Positions 1-9,314 of a stretch of 64,000 nt of DNA are shown here, in pieces. Each line of letters starts with the position of its first letter. The stretch's first letter is position 1. Below the pieces are notes generated by a model. That model did no database searches and was not told the DNA's origin. It saw only the letters and a program-made list of their open reading frames with translations. This DNA comes from Xanthostigma xanthostigma (Eukaryota; Arthropoda; Insecta; Raphidioptera; Raphidiidae): positions 33,801,501 to 33,865,500 of the forward strand of contig OY754465.1 in assembly GCA_963575645.1 (NCBI GenBank), written 5' to 3'. Position numbers and translations under genes: made by a program.

Positions 1-1713
1 TTTTGTTTTTTTTCTTCAATTGCTCATATCTCGCGTTCTAATAATCCCACAGCAATCATTCTGGGGTCGTTGGACTCGTTAGGATTTACTCTTTAATTGA
101 ATGTCCATCAAGTAAAACTCTTCAATGTACTGGAAAAAAGTTATTAGCGTCCAAACTTTAAGTTCTTTGCCAAAAGTTCTTGCGCCCGGTTTTTCCGCGC
201 GCATCTCTTTCCAGTGCATCTGACACCCCCACCGACAGTTTACTATTTAAAGTAGACTCAATTTCCAGTATTTAAAAAAAAAATTCATCCCGATCGGTTG
301 ATCCCTGGCCCACCAATCCACGCTCGAAGTTGCGCTATTCATTTCATGCTATTTTGAAGCCTCTAATACTTGCACTTCGCGCTGCATTTCTCGCTTTTGT
401 AACTAATATAATGCAAATTAATTAAGACCAACGACATTTTAGTTAAATCTGTGCTAAGAACGCGCGGTTTACATTATTTTTTTACTTAAATTTATAACTC
501 AGATCAATAGTGGTGTGTGTGAGTCAGACGAACATGTAAATATTTTGAGCCGGAACGAGATTACCCCCCCCCCATTTTCGAGGATGCGGAACACGGTGGT
601 GATATTAAAATGTTTCTTTGAGGTGGCTCAGCCCCCTAAAACGGCCAAAAACCACCCCCGAACGGGGTTAAACGCGCATTTAGCATTACGTTATTCCCTT
701 TCCGAAAAAAATGTTTTTCCCTGTTTTTGAAAATGATAAGCACGGTGGAGTTGTTGAAAATTGCGTTCGACTTTCACCAACCCCTCCGCCGGCCAAATCT
801 CAGAATCCTCTGAAACGGGGAGATAAACCAATTTTGCTGGTGATATGAAAAAAAATTCACCAGTTTTGGGGATGTAAGGTGAAGGGGTTGGTGAAAATCG
901 ACGGAAATTTTCAACACCAACACCATGCTCAGCACCCTCAAAAACAGGGGAAAAACATTTTTTTCGGAAAGGGAATAACATAATGCGCGTTTTACCCTGT
1001 TTGAGGGTGGTTTTTGGCCGTTTTGGAGAGTTGCTCAACCCTAAACTGAAATTTTAATATCACTACCGTGTTTCGAATCCTTGAAAATGGGGGGGGAATC
1101 CCATTTCGGCTCAAAATATTTACATGTTCGTTATAAATTTAAGTAAAAAAATAATGTAAACCGCGCGTTCTTAGCACAGATTTAACTAAATTTTAGTTAA
1201 ATCTGTGTTAAGAACGCGCGGTTTACATTATTTTTTTACTTACTTAATTAAGACCAACGACATTTTAGTTACTAAAATGTCGTTGGTCTTAATTAATTTG
1301 CATTATATTAGTTACAAAAGCGAGAAATGCAGCGCGAAGTGCTAGTATTAGAGGCTTCAAAATAGCATGAAATGAATAGCGCAAATTCGAGCGTGGATTG
1401 GTGAGTCAGGGATCAACCGATCGGGATGAATTTTTTTTAAAATGCTGAAAATTGAGTCTACTTTACATAGTAAACTGTCGGTGGGGGTGTCAGATGCACT
1501 GGAAAGAGATGCGCGCGGAAAAACCGGGCGCAAGAACTTTTGGCAAAGAACTTAAACTTTGGACGCTAATACCTTTTTTCCAGTACATTGGAGAGTTTTA
1601 CTTGATAGACAATCAATTAAAGAGTAAATCCTAACGATTGCTGTGGGATTATTAGAACGCGAGATATGAGCAATTGAAGAAAAAAAACAAAATCCAAGAT
1701 GGCGGTGGACGGG
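1..1713. mobile_element. Large foldback (inverted-repeat) DNA element, left end cut by window
   Basis: Bases 1 to about 815 are the reverse complement of about 860 to 1690. For example the cytosine-rich stretch near 225-235 pairs with the guanine-rich stretch near 1479-1490, and the start of the window pairs with 1640-1690. The palindrome centre lies near 830-860. The right end is probably the GATGGCGGTGGACGG sequence at about 1700-1713; the matching left end is outside the window. The right arm is longer because extra short palindromes sit in it at about 1138-1290. No transposase is visible, so this is a non-autonomous foldback element. ORFs inside the arms are by-products of the palindrome. 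Confidence 0.8.
1138..1290. repeat. Two tandem perfect hairpins inside the foldback arm
   Basis: The segment from about 1138 reads into a centre near 1193 (ATTTTAGTTAAAT type) and then repeats itself in reverse complement up to about 1242. A second, shorter palindrome follows, centred near 1272, with arms built on CCAACGACATTTTAGT. The left foldback arm carries only single copies of these stretches (about 415-490). The simplest explanation is arm-local inverted duplication after the foldback formed, for example by template switching in replication. Confidence 0.7.
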
Positions 1714-2620
1714 GCAATTTTGAGAATGTGCAAATTCAGGGTTAAGGTCTCCATCGAAGACCCTTGCGAATGAGCAGCAAAAGAAAAAATGTATCTGAAA
1801 TTTTTGGGTCAATTCCTAAATGCACTGGGCTATTTTGTCCCCATGGTTTGTACAAATAATAAAATTAAAAGACATGGCTTATAAATGAGCTAACAGCTGT
1901 ACCAATCTAATAATTCATAGAAAGTGTTTCCAGAATGAAAAAGAATTAATGTACTACCACTGTTTAGTGTTACATCGCGTGACCACGCGATCGGGCACCG
2001 GCGCTTCCACCACCAAACTACGCCGCCTACACCACTAAGGCCAGTGGCCGGGTTTGTTGTACTTTTACCGATATAAGTAATACATTTAGCTTCACTAAAT
2101 TTATCATTGCACTCTGTGACTCTACAACAGGTCACTCGCTGTAAATAATGGAAATAAACGGTTGATTCATACTTTCGCTCTTTTAACTAACGATTTTAAA
2201 CAGCAAAAGGTCATTTAAAAGAGTCTAGTCTCTTCCCTCCCGCGTGTAGCTTAATTACACGCTCCCGACCGTATTTTTGATCTTCTAATAATTTTTTTCA
2301 CGTCAAATTAAAGCTAATGGTTCTCCTCTAGATTGCTAATGACCAAATTGATACTAGATAGTTTTGATCACCGCTATACCGAATAAGAACATCTGTTTTA
2401 TTATTATTTTTTTTCCTTATCGACTTTATTTAAATCTCGTAAGGTACACTTTATTAGAGATATTTTAATATCGTGGTTTTATCTGTCGTATTAATTAGAA
2501 AGATGTATTCAGTCTTCAATGAGAGAGAGAGAGTTCTCTTATTACTATTTTCAGAATAAATACCAATTCCCACCTAAGCAGCGCAGAGCGGCATCAACCT
2601 TTTTACATACGTATTCCCAC
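1714..2620. other. Unassigned sequence, no recognised gene
   Basis: The part at 1890-2150 is less AT-rich than its surroundings and keeps an open frame on the minus strand. On that strand it is preceded by TTATTTACAG, which resembles a splice acceptor (about 2144-2153). The translated product is not one I recognise, and no partner exon was found. The rest is AT-rich with a short GA run at 2519-2533. Confidence 0.3.
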
Positions 2621-2624
2621 TTAA

Positions 2625-3046
2625 GAGTATTCGTCCCTGCAAACACCCCCTGCACCCTTCATCTCAAATCTTTTCCCCTCGCCTTAAAACGGTTTGCGCT
2701 CTCCCGACGCTATTTTTAAAGCTAGAGGGTTCTGGTAAACGCCAAATGAAAGATAAAGAATCAGACTACAGATCCTTCAGGCGATTTTTTGAAAAACAGT
2801 TTCACCTACGTGTGAAATAATACGTTACTTATTATTTTTTTCAAAAGGTTGTAAGTTTTTTCAGGAATTTGTTTTCAAAAAATTCGCCTGAAGGATCTGT
2901 AGTCTGATTCTTTGTCCTTCATTTGGCGTTTACCAGAACCCTCTAGCTTTAATAACAGCGTCGGGAAAGCGCGAACCGTTTTTAGTAGGCAAGGGGAAAA
3001 GATTTGAGATGAAGGGTGCAGGGGGTATTTGTAGGGACGAATACTC
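2625..3046. mobile_element. Palindromic MITE with TTAA target duplication (copy 1)
   Basis: The ends are GAGTATTCGTCCCTGC on the left and its reverse complement on the right, and TTAA flanks both sides (2621-2624 and 3047-3050). Arms of about 170 bp (2625-2795 and 2880-3046) surround a short AT-rich centre. A second copy with the same structure lies at 17357-17777. TTAA duplications are known for piggyBac and Kolobok-type transposases; which of these mobilised it cannot be told, because there is no coding sequence. Confidence 0.85.
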
Positions 3047-3059
3047 TTAAGCAGCATTC

Positions 3060-3240
3060 AGCAGCCAAAGGCAGGAAGTAGCGCCAAGTGAATCACCAAA
3101 AATTCAGGCGATGTGATGTGATAATGTGCACGTCATGATATTAATTCTACATCATCATCATGCATCATCATCAGACTGCTTGTACTGTGATAGCTGTTAC
3201 ATGTCATGAACAGGAAAAAAATAGAAGAAAGAAGAAATAA
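3060..3240. repeat. Short imperfect ATC-rich microsatellite region
   Basis: An ATC-type simple repeat lies near 3151-3175, next to GTGATGTGATAATGTG sequence. No gene was seen here. Confidence 0.4.
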
Positions 3241-3445
3241 AAATATTGGGTCCATGATATATAGGATTAGAAGAAGAAACGTTTCAAACACTCTTTAGGC
3301 GACTCCAGCACAATGAACAAAAATTTAATAAATGTTATCGAATGTCGTCAGAAAAATTTAACCAGTTAGTAAATCTAATAGGTATATTTAATTTATCAAA
3401 TTTTTCTCGTCCATATGAATTTTCCGAAGTCAACTTATAGAATAG
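3241..3445 (+). pseudogene. PIF/Harbinger transposase fragment, frameshifted
   Basis: Two frames together give the start of a Harbinger-type transposase. One frame reads KYWVHDI from 3241. The frame from about 3274 reads EEETFQTLFRRL and then NEQKFNKCYRMSSEKFNQL, with a stop near 3438. The order (WVHDI, then FQTLFRRL, then YRMSSEKFNQL, leading to the helical region before the DDE core) is the N-terminal signature of PIF/Harbinger DDE transposases. A frameshift separates the two parts and the catalytic DDE region is missing, so it is a dead fragment. The assignment rests on remembered family motifs, not on a search. Confidence 0.6.
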
Positions 3446-4220
3446 CAAAAAAATGTCTGCTAGGTATATGTCGCGTTAAGCTGTGCCATGCTGAAACGCT
3501 TAAGTGAGAATCGTATCATTGAAAAACATGTGAACGATTCTAAAAAGTATTTTGCCCTGCCGCGCTGCTCGATATTGCTTAAGTGCGAATTGGCCTTAAA
3601 CATTGCTATATGACTATGGTATTCAGAATGAGAAGAAATTGGAAATGCTAATTGATTATTTTACGAAATCTGAAAATCAGATATGTGAATGGGCTCGAAA
3701 GTCACGAAAGGCGTTAAAAACAACAATTATAAATTCAGGAATAATTCACTCATTATATTTTATTCTAATAATAAAAAATGAAAAAACAACAAGAAATCTA
3801 GAACTAAAGGAAAAAGTTTAGTTTATTAACCTAATTTGCTACTATAAGTGGACGCCAGCGCATTAATAAATGATCAACGTACGACATTAAACAATTATTT
3901 ATACGTATTTTCGATAGAATTATAGACAAAAAGTAGAACAATAAATAAATCGATGTCACAGAAACATCTAATTAATTATTCAGTCACTGCGGTGCACAAC
4001 TGACACAAAGATGTACGAAATTTTTGATATTGATGATAAAAAGAAATGAATAGCTCATAGTAATAAGTAAAGACGAATTTTCTATTTAGGCTAAGTAGGT
4101 TATAGAACATAAGGTGGCACGTTTTAAGGGGCCCATAATTTTAGATGAAACTAAAATATAATTTGCACTGATTTTTCACTCGGCACTTGGTAGAACATGA
4201 TTAATAACATTATGTATATG
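3446..4220. other. AT-rich unassigned sequence
   Basis: The longest frame is 3603-3821 (72 codons). It has no domain I recognise, and its composition is typical of random AT-rich sequence. It could include further decayed transposon material following the Harbinger fragment. Confidence 0.3.
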
Positions 4221-4227
4221 CCTGTAC

Positions 4228-4264
4228 TCCTGAAGATGGACTGATTATCCGAAACGATTGTCGA
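4228..4264 (+). ncRNA. Hammerhead-like ribozyme motif (Penelope-type), candidate
   Basis: The sequence reads CTGAAGA (from 4230), a short hairpin (GGA/TCC) and then GAAAC at 4251-4255. This is the order of the hammerhead core CUGANGA, stem II, GAAA. Penelope-like retroelements are known to carry minimal hammerheads of this form. Similar motifs occur at 7201, 12041, 16945 (minus) and 37710. Stem I and stem III are not convincing here, so activity is not claimed. Confidence 0.35.
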
Positions 4265-4439
4265 GAGAGAGAACATTTTGTAGAATTTTCGAGTGTTTTT
4301 GTTATTTGAAACTAAAAAAGAAAAGAGCGCAGGTTGCCAAACTTCTAAATATTTTATTACTAAACTATAAAAGAAACTGCTCAATTGAACGATGTAAAAT
4401 TTATCTGAAACCATCCTGAAGATATTCCTTATTAAATAG

Positions 4440-4670
4440 AAAAAGAATTATCAAAATCAGCTCACAAATGCTGGCGATGTGAGTTAATATACATATATTA
4501 AAAAACTCAGTTAAAAACGACTAAAAAATGTATATGAAACCAATCCGTGAATATTCTAAACAAAATAGTGTCGAAATTTTCAAATCGGTTAACCCTGGAA
4601 AAGTTATGCCTGAACTAACATTAAGAAATAAATAAAATATATAAATCCATGTCGCGAGTTGATAACCTCT
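4440..4670 (+). repeat. LINE-like 3' tail, degenerate (copy 1)
   Basis: The stretch shares with 6290-6505 the order AATCGGTTA, GAAAAGTTATG, a poorly conserved part, GATAACCTC or GATAATCTC, and a T-rich end. In the second copy it finishes GAAGTCGGTTAAAAA. That ending is common in the 3' ends of insect RTE-type LINEs. No ORF belongs to it here. Confidence 0.45.
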
Positions 4671-4911
4671 TTTTTTTAACTAAAAATCATTTGAAGCGTT
4701 TTCTGCCGAATCGGACGCAGACAATTTTAACACAATTACTCGAAATTCATTTCTCATCTAGCCGAGATCTCAACAGTTTAAACTCGTTAACGAATTTAAT
4801 AAGAGAAATATTATTAATCTATAGTATTATTATAGTAGGTGTATATCTTGTTTTGTCGTAACGAGACGAGAAAAATATCAACAAATAAAAATTTTTTCGT
4901 AGCATATAGCA

Positions 4912-5305
4912 ACGCTACCCAAACTGTGGCTCGCGAGCTACATGCGGCTCTTCAAGAGCTTAATTGTGGCTCAACTATCAAAGTAAAAATATTTGTTTTT
5001 TTTTTTTTTAATTTATGAACATTGTAAAATACATTAGGCTCAGCGAAGACGATTCATTTGATTCAGTTCGGCATTCTTCGGTATGACCTGGTTCGACCTT
5101 CACAAATTAGGTAACATAGTATAAGAGCCTTTTATAGTAGGTTTTTATTTTTATTATTTGCATATTCAATGAAATTCAATGATATAGACTTATATAGTGG
5201 CAATGACTTAGCTGTCGACCCACCTAGAAAATAAAAAAAGACATATAACTGACTTTTTTATATTTTTATATCAAGAACTTTAAATGCGGCTCTTACTGCA
5301 AAAAA
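4912..5305. mobile_element. hAT-type MITE remnant
   Basis: The left end reads CCCAAACTGTGGCTCGCGAG followed by ATGCGGCTCTT. Near 5285 the words ATGCGGCTCTTACTG recur. Ends of the type 'CCAAACTGTGGCTCGCGAGC...GCGGCTCTT' are familiar from non-autonomous hAT elements. I could not find clear 8-bp target duplications, so the borders are approximate. Confidence 0.45.
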
Positions 5306-6285
5306 ACTGGACATAAGATCAAAATAACGCAATATTGACTGTTAAAATTGCATTTATTATGCTGACGTTCATTTTGCTCCCATGTTACAAAGAATTTTCT
5401 CTACTATTTGTAATGCATGCAAAGATTACAAGTTTCTCGCATAAGATAACAATTAAAATACCACTTATTGTTATCTTTAACGTTAATAATGACCGTTTGT
5501 GAACTGCTGATGCATAGGCTTGTACACACACATATAATACGAGATCAATAAAACGATGGCCGATGGACGTTCAAAGTTCTTTTCACGCAACATTTGCTTA
5601 CATTACCTCTTGTTAAAGGTGTCACGCTCAAATACACGCCGCGCACTCCGCACATGGAAAAATAACGTAACTCCAATAAAAACAATATCGATCTTGCGCT
5701 AGTAAAACTAAAGTTCATTAAATATACATAATCATCATATTATGTACGCAATACAAAACATTGTTTACCCTTATTTTCCATAAATGTACACTGCAACAAC
5801 AACAAACCGTGATATATTTTTTTCTCTTGTGACAGCTAACAAAGGAACTAGAGTTCGACCAAAGCTTTAGTTTCGGCCACATTCGGTAAAAAATTGTATC
5901 TTCGACTTTGATCAAAATTGGGCGAATGTTTTGTGGAAGCCGAATGTTTATTTTACAAAATGATTATGTGCGTATTATGTTATCAATATATATGCAAATG
6001 TTCAACAAAAAATATTTATAAAAAATAAAACACTAAAAAAATAATTGAGTCTTCTTTTTAAAAAAAACACTAAATGCATAAAATAATTAAGTTTTTAGGT
6101 CGGTGCCAATTTATGTACTATCTACTTCCATTAAACTGGCGCCGAACTCAAAACTTAATTAGTTTACGCTTTTTGATGACTTTTTTTAAAGGAGACCCAA
6201 TTTTTTTTACTGTTTAGTAGTTTTAAAGTTATTAAGCGCTTTTTTCATTAATATTTTAATGCTAAACTAGAAAAAAACTGCTAGC
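5306..6285. other. AT-rich unassigned sequence with one short inverted repeat
   Basis: No gene was recognised. A pair of about 30 bp arms around 6084-6112 and 6130-6160 (AATTAAGTTTTTAGGTCGG against CCGAACTCAAAACTTAATT) forms a hairpin, possibly a tiny MITE. Confidence 0.4.
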
Positions 6286-6289
6286 CGAT

Positions 6290-6508
6290 TTAAGAAAAAA
6301 TGTATGACCATCCTGAAGTTAAAAACGACTTGGTAGATACAATAAATTATATGGTTCCAATCCGTAAACATTCTGAACACAATAACAAAGTGGTGTCGAC
6401 ATTTTTCAAATCGGTTAGCACCTCGAAAAGTTATGGCTGAACAAACATAAATAAATCTATATACGTGATGAATCGATAATCTCATTCTTTTTTGAAGTCG
6501 GTTAAAAA
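6290..6508 (+). repeat. LINE-like 3' tail (copy 2)
   Basis: This is homologous to 4440-4670. It ends TTTTTTGAAGTCGGTTAAAAA-like at 6485-6508, an ending often seen at RTE-type LINE 3' ends in insects. No coding sequence remains. Confidence 0.5.
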
Positions 6509-7195
6509 AGCAAGAAATGAACAACCACTTTTCAACTTCCATATAATTCTATTTAATTTGTGATAAATAATAAGTATTTTCCCCCGCTTTTTTAGCATTA
6601 TACAACATCTCCAGTCAGACTTTAAATGAACATTACTAGATATTGGGGGATAAAGGAAGTAATTACCCCCCCCCCCAGAACTATAGTAATAAAAAATAAA
6701 ACTTAAAATATTACGAAATATCTAACTAAAGAATAAAATTTAGAAATACTTATTTAAAAAGAATTTGTAAAATTATTTTGTGAATTAATATTTTGCTTGA
6801 CACCTTCCTTCTTGAGTATTCTTGTGTGATATTAATTAGACTTAAAAAAATGTATTCATTTTTTTTGCTTTATCCCTTCCTAGAAAAAAAATATCTACAC
6901 CCTTGGTTACAACTAGTCGATATTATCGATATTATTAGTTTTTTTTAATCATTCAATCTAACAAATTTTGTCTTTTGGGATATTGAATTTCAATAGTAAT
7001 ATTAATAGCAAACGCATGATACGGTCACTGATGAAATAGCGCACCAATTTATGTAACTTACACAATATACCAATACAATAAACATTGACCCCGTGCTGAA
7101 ACTTAGCTTTGGCTATAACAAGATATCCGGGTTATTCCTGTGCAATGGTACAGTTCTAGGACAGTAGTACTAATAATAATTATTTATATCATAGT
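6509..7195. other. AT-rich unassigned sequence
   Basis: It contains a C-run near 6667-6676 and poly(A)/poly(T) runs. No gene, RNA or bounded repeat was recognised. Confidence 0.4.
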
Positions 7196-7200
7196 TGGTC

Positions 7201-7232
7201 CTGAGGATGTTAACAAACGTTGGCGAAACGTC
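7201..7232 (+). ncRNA. Hammerhead-like motif of Penelope-type element, candidate
   Basis: CTGAGGA at 7201-7207 is followed by a 6-bp hairpin, GTTAAC pairing (with two G-U pairs) to GTTGGC across loop AAAC. Then comes GAAAC at 7225-7229 and GTC at 7230-7232. This fits the core CUGANGA, stem II, GAAA, then a cleavage triplet of the NUH type. The flanking 'CAGTAGCGTAACTAGG' just downstream looks like the end of a further transposon. Confidence 0.45.
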
Positions 7233-7449
7233 GACTCAGTAGCGTAACTAGGAGTATGTGCGCCCCCCCGCAGATTCCTGAAAGCGCCCTGCTATTTTGC
7301 ACCTGCGCGAAAATATGACTGTTTACTGCGTTCATTTAAACACGAAGACAAGCTTTCAGCTGCCCGTACAGAACACCAACAATTTTAATTGACGTCAAAA
7401 AAATCTATTTCACGTCAAAAAGACATTTTTGAAGTCAAAAAAAAAAAAA

Positions 7450-8186
7450 TTGGTTGTCTGTAAAGTCGGTTTACGGACGATAGTTTTACGTGATAACGTA
7501 TTCCGTAATACATAACCTAAATTTATATAATAATTACAATAATTCGAATCTATGATATTGCATCTTTCGCTTCAAATTTAGGTAAATTTTATTAAGTAGA
7601 ATAATAAAACACTATAAAAAGTACACTATTATTATATAAAAAACAACTATGGCATGTATCTCTTTTGCGCATGCGCCGATTTTCCCCAAAAAATTTACAA
7701 AAATTTCTAGTAAAAATAGATAGAGTAAAAACCGTTTTAAAAACTATATTATTATTATATAAAACATCATTATAAGAGATATATTCTTTTACGCATGCGC
7801 CGATGTTCCCCAAAAACAATAGGCCACTTCATATTTGCATATCAAACATCCTCCCAAAATTTGGTTTCAATCCGCTTATCCTTGGTGTCGGAATGATAAG
7901 AAATGTCAAAAGTGACGTTTGCAACTGTCAAAGTATTATGTTCTAATAATAATTAGTTATTCCAATAGTTAACTTAGAAGGCGTTGCATTTCAGAAAATA
8001 CTAATGTCAAAAAATTGAATTAAACATTAGAAATGCAGCCGTTTTCATGTTAAGACAAGACATACGTTATTTTCTAATTTCCATGTACGGCAAACAAAGA
8101 CGACCGACCGCGTCGCGTCATGCATTAGAGTTTAGACAACATTGCATTTATACAGCTATTTTTCTATATAAATTTGTATAAAAAAA
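7450..8186 (-). mobile_element. Family A element, outer copy in left arm (interrupted)
   Basis: It begins with the family A end TTGGTTGTCTGTAAAGTCGG (reverse orientation). It includes the interior with two GCGCATGCGC-type sites (7666-7675 and, as ACGCATGCGC, 7791-7800), and runs into a second family A end at 8187. There is no coding capacity. The whole forms the left arm of the 7.45-11.2 kb palindrome and matches 9870-11203 in reverse complement. Confidence 0.75.
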
Positions 8187-8849
8187 TGGTTGTCTGTAAA
8201 GTCGGTTTACGGACGATAGTTTTACGTGATAACGTATTCCGTAATACATAACCTAAACCTCCCAAAATTTGGTTTCAATCCGCTTATCCTTGGTGTCGGA
8301 ATGATAAGAAATGTCAAAAGTGACGTTTGCAACTTACAAAGTATTATGTTCTAATAATAATTAGTTATTCCAATACTTAACTTAGAAGGCTTTGCATTTC
8401 ACAATATACTAATGTCAAAAAATTGAATTAAACATTAGAAATGCAGCTGTTTTCATGTTAAGACAAGACATACGTTTGCTTCTAATTTCCATGTACGGCA
8501 AACAAAGACAACCGACCGCGTCGCGCCATGCATTACACAACATTGCATTTATACAGCTATTTTTCTATATAAATTTGTATAAAATATTTTTCTATATAAA
8601 TTTGTATAAAAAAACTGTTTAGGCAAATTCTGTTATACGAAATCTATGTAAAATGTTCTCCTCTTTCGTTTAAGACTGGTTTCAAACCGATCTGATTTTA
8701 ATTGAGCGAGAAATTAGCAAAAAACGTTACGCGTTAGGAACGTTACGCGTTACGCGTTACGAACGTTACACTTTTTCGAACATGCAGCCGGTGTTTTATC
8801 AATTTATAAGATTGGTGATTCATCAATTTATAAGACGTTATCACGTCAA
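8187..8849 (-). mobile_element. Family A element, nested copy
   Basis: The copy runs from the end TGGTTGTCTGTAAAGTCGG (8187) to GACGTTATCACGTCAA (8849). It includes the variable AACGTTACGCGTTACG microsatellite near 8720-8770 and the doubled ATCAATTTATAAGA stretch near the second end. It is flanked on the left by A-run sequence. Its position inside another copy in the same orientation shows self-insertion. Confidence 0.8.
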
Positions 8850-9314
8850 TAAACGTTTATGTTCCGTGCAGCTGATACTGGTAATTATATTGCACTACAA
8901 TAACAATAATTAGTAGATTATATACTCGAGCTTCGTGCGTTTTTTTTGACTTTTTACAGAACAAGTGATAGACAATCGTCTATCACGAGTCTGAATGAAT
9001 GAAAAAATGATTTTTATGCTCGTTGAAGTCGTGTCTAACCTCTTCGAAAGTCATTTCGTATGTCTTTGATTAAGAAATGACTTTCGAAGAGGTCAAAAAT
9101 GGCTTCGGCGAGCATGAAAATTAATATTGTTAGTTAACGTTCAAATTTAAGTATGGGACTTTAATTTTTATTTCGGCACATATTAAATTATTTTTCATTT
9201 ATTATTGTAAATGTCAACTTGTAACAATAACATTGTGCAAGTGATATTAATATTTTATTATTGCTTGATTTTCTCGAAACACACGGCAGTCTTTTTTTCG
9301 AAAATTTATCATTT
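8850..9314. repeat. Central spacer of the family A palindrome, with a perfect 19-bp hairpin
   Basis: A stem of 19 perfect base pairs, CCTCTTCGAAAGTCATTTC at 9039-9057 against 9074-9092, encloses a 16-base loop. Weaker pairing continues outward (about 9020-9035 with 9100-9112). This sits near the symmetry centre of the surrounding palindrome. It resembles a pre-miRNA in shape, but its position argues for a palindrome centre. Confidence 0.7.

Noticed and set aside
691-1038. 115-codon frame on the minus strand
   Set aside because: It crosses the centre of the first foldback and is a by-product of its arms.
9039-9092. Pre-miRNA
   Set aside because: The perfect stem and location at a palindrome centre are better explained by inverted duplication. 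No mismatches or loop features typical of a microRNA were seen.
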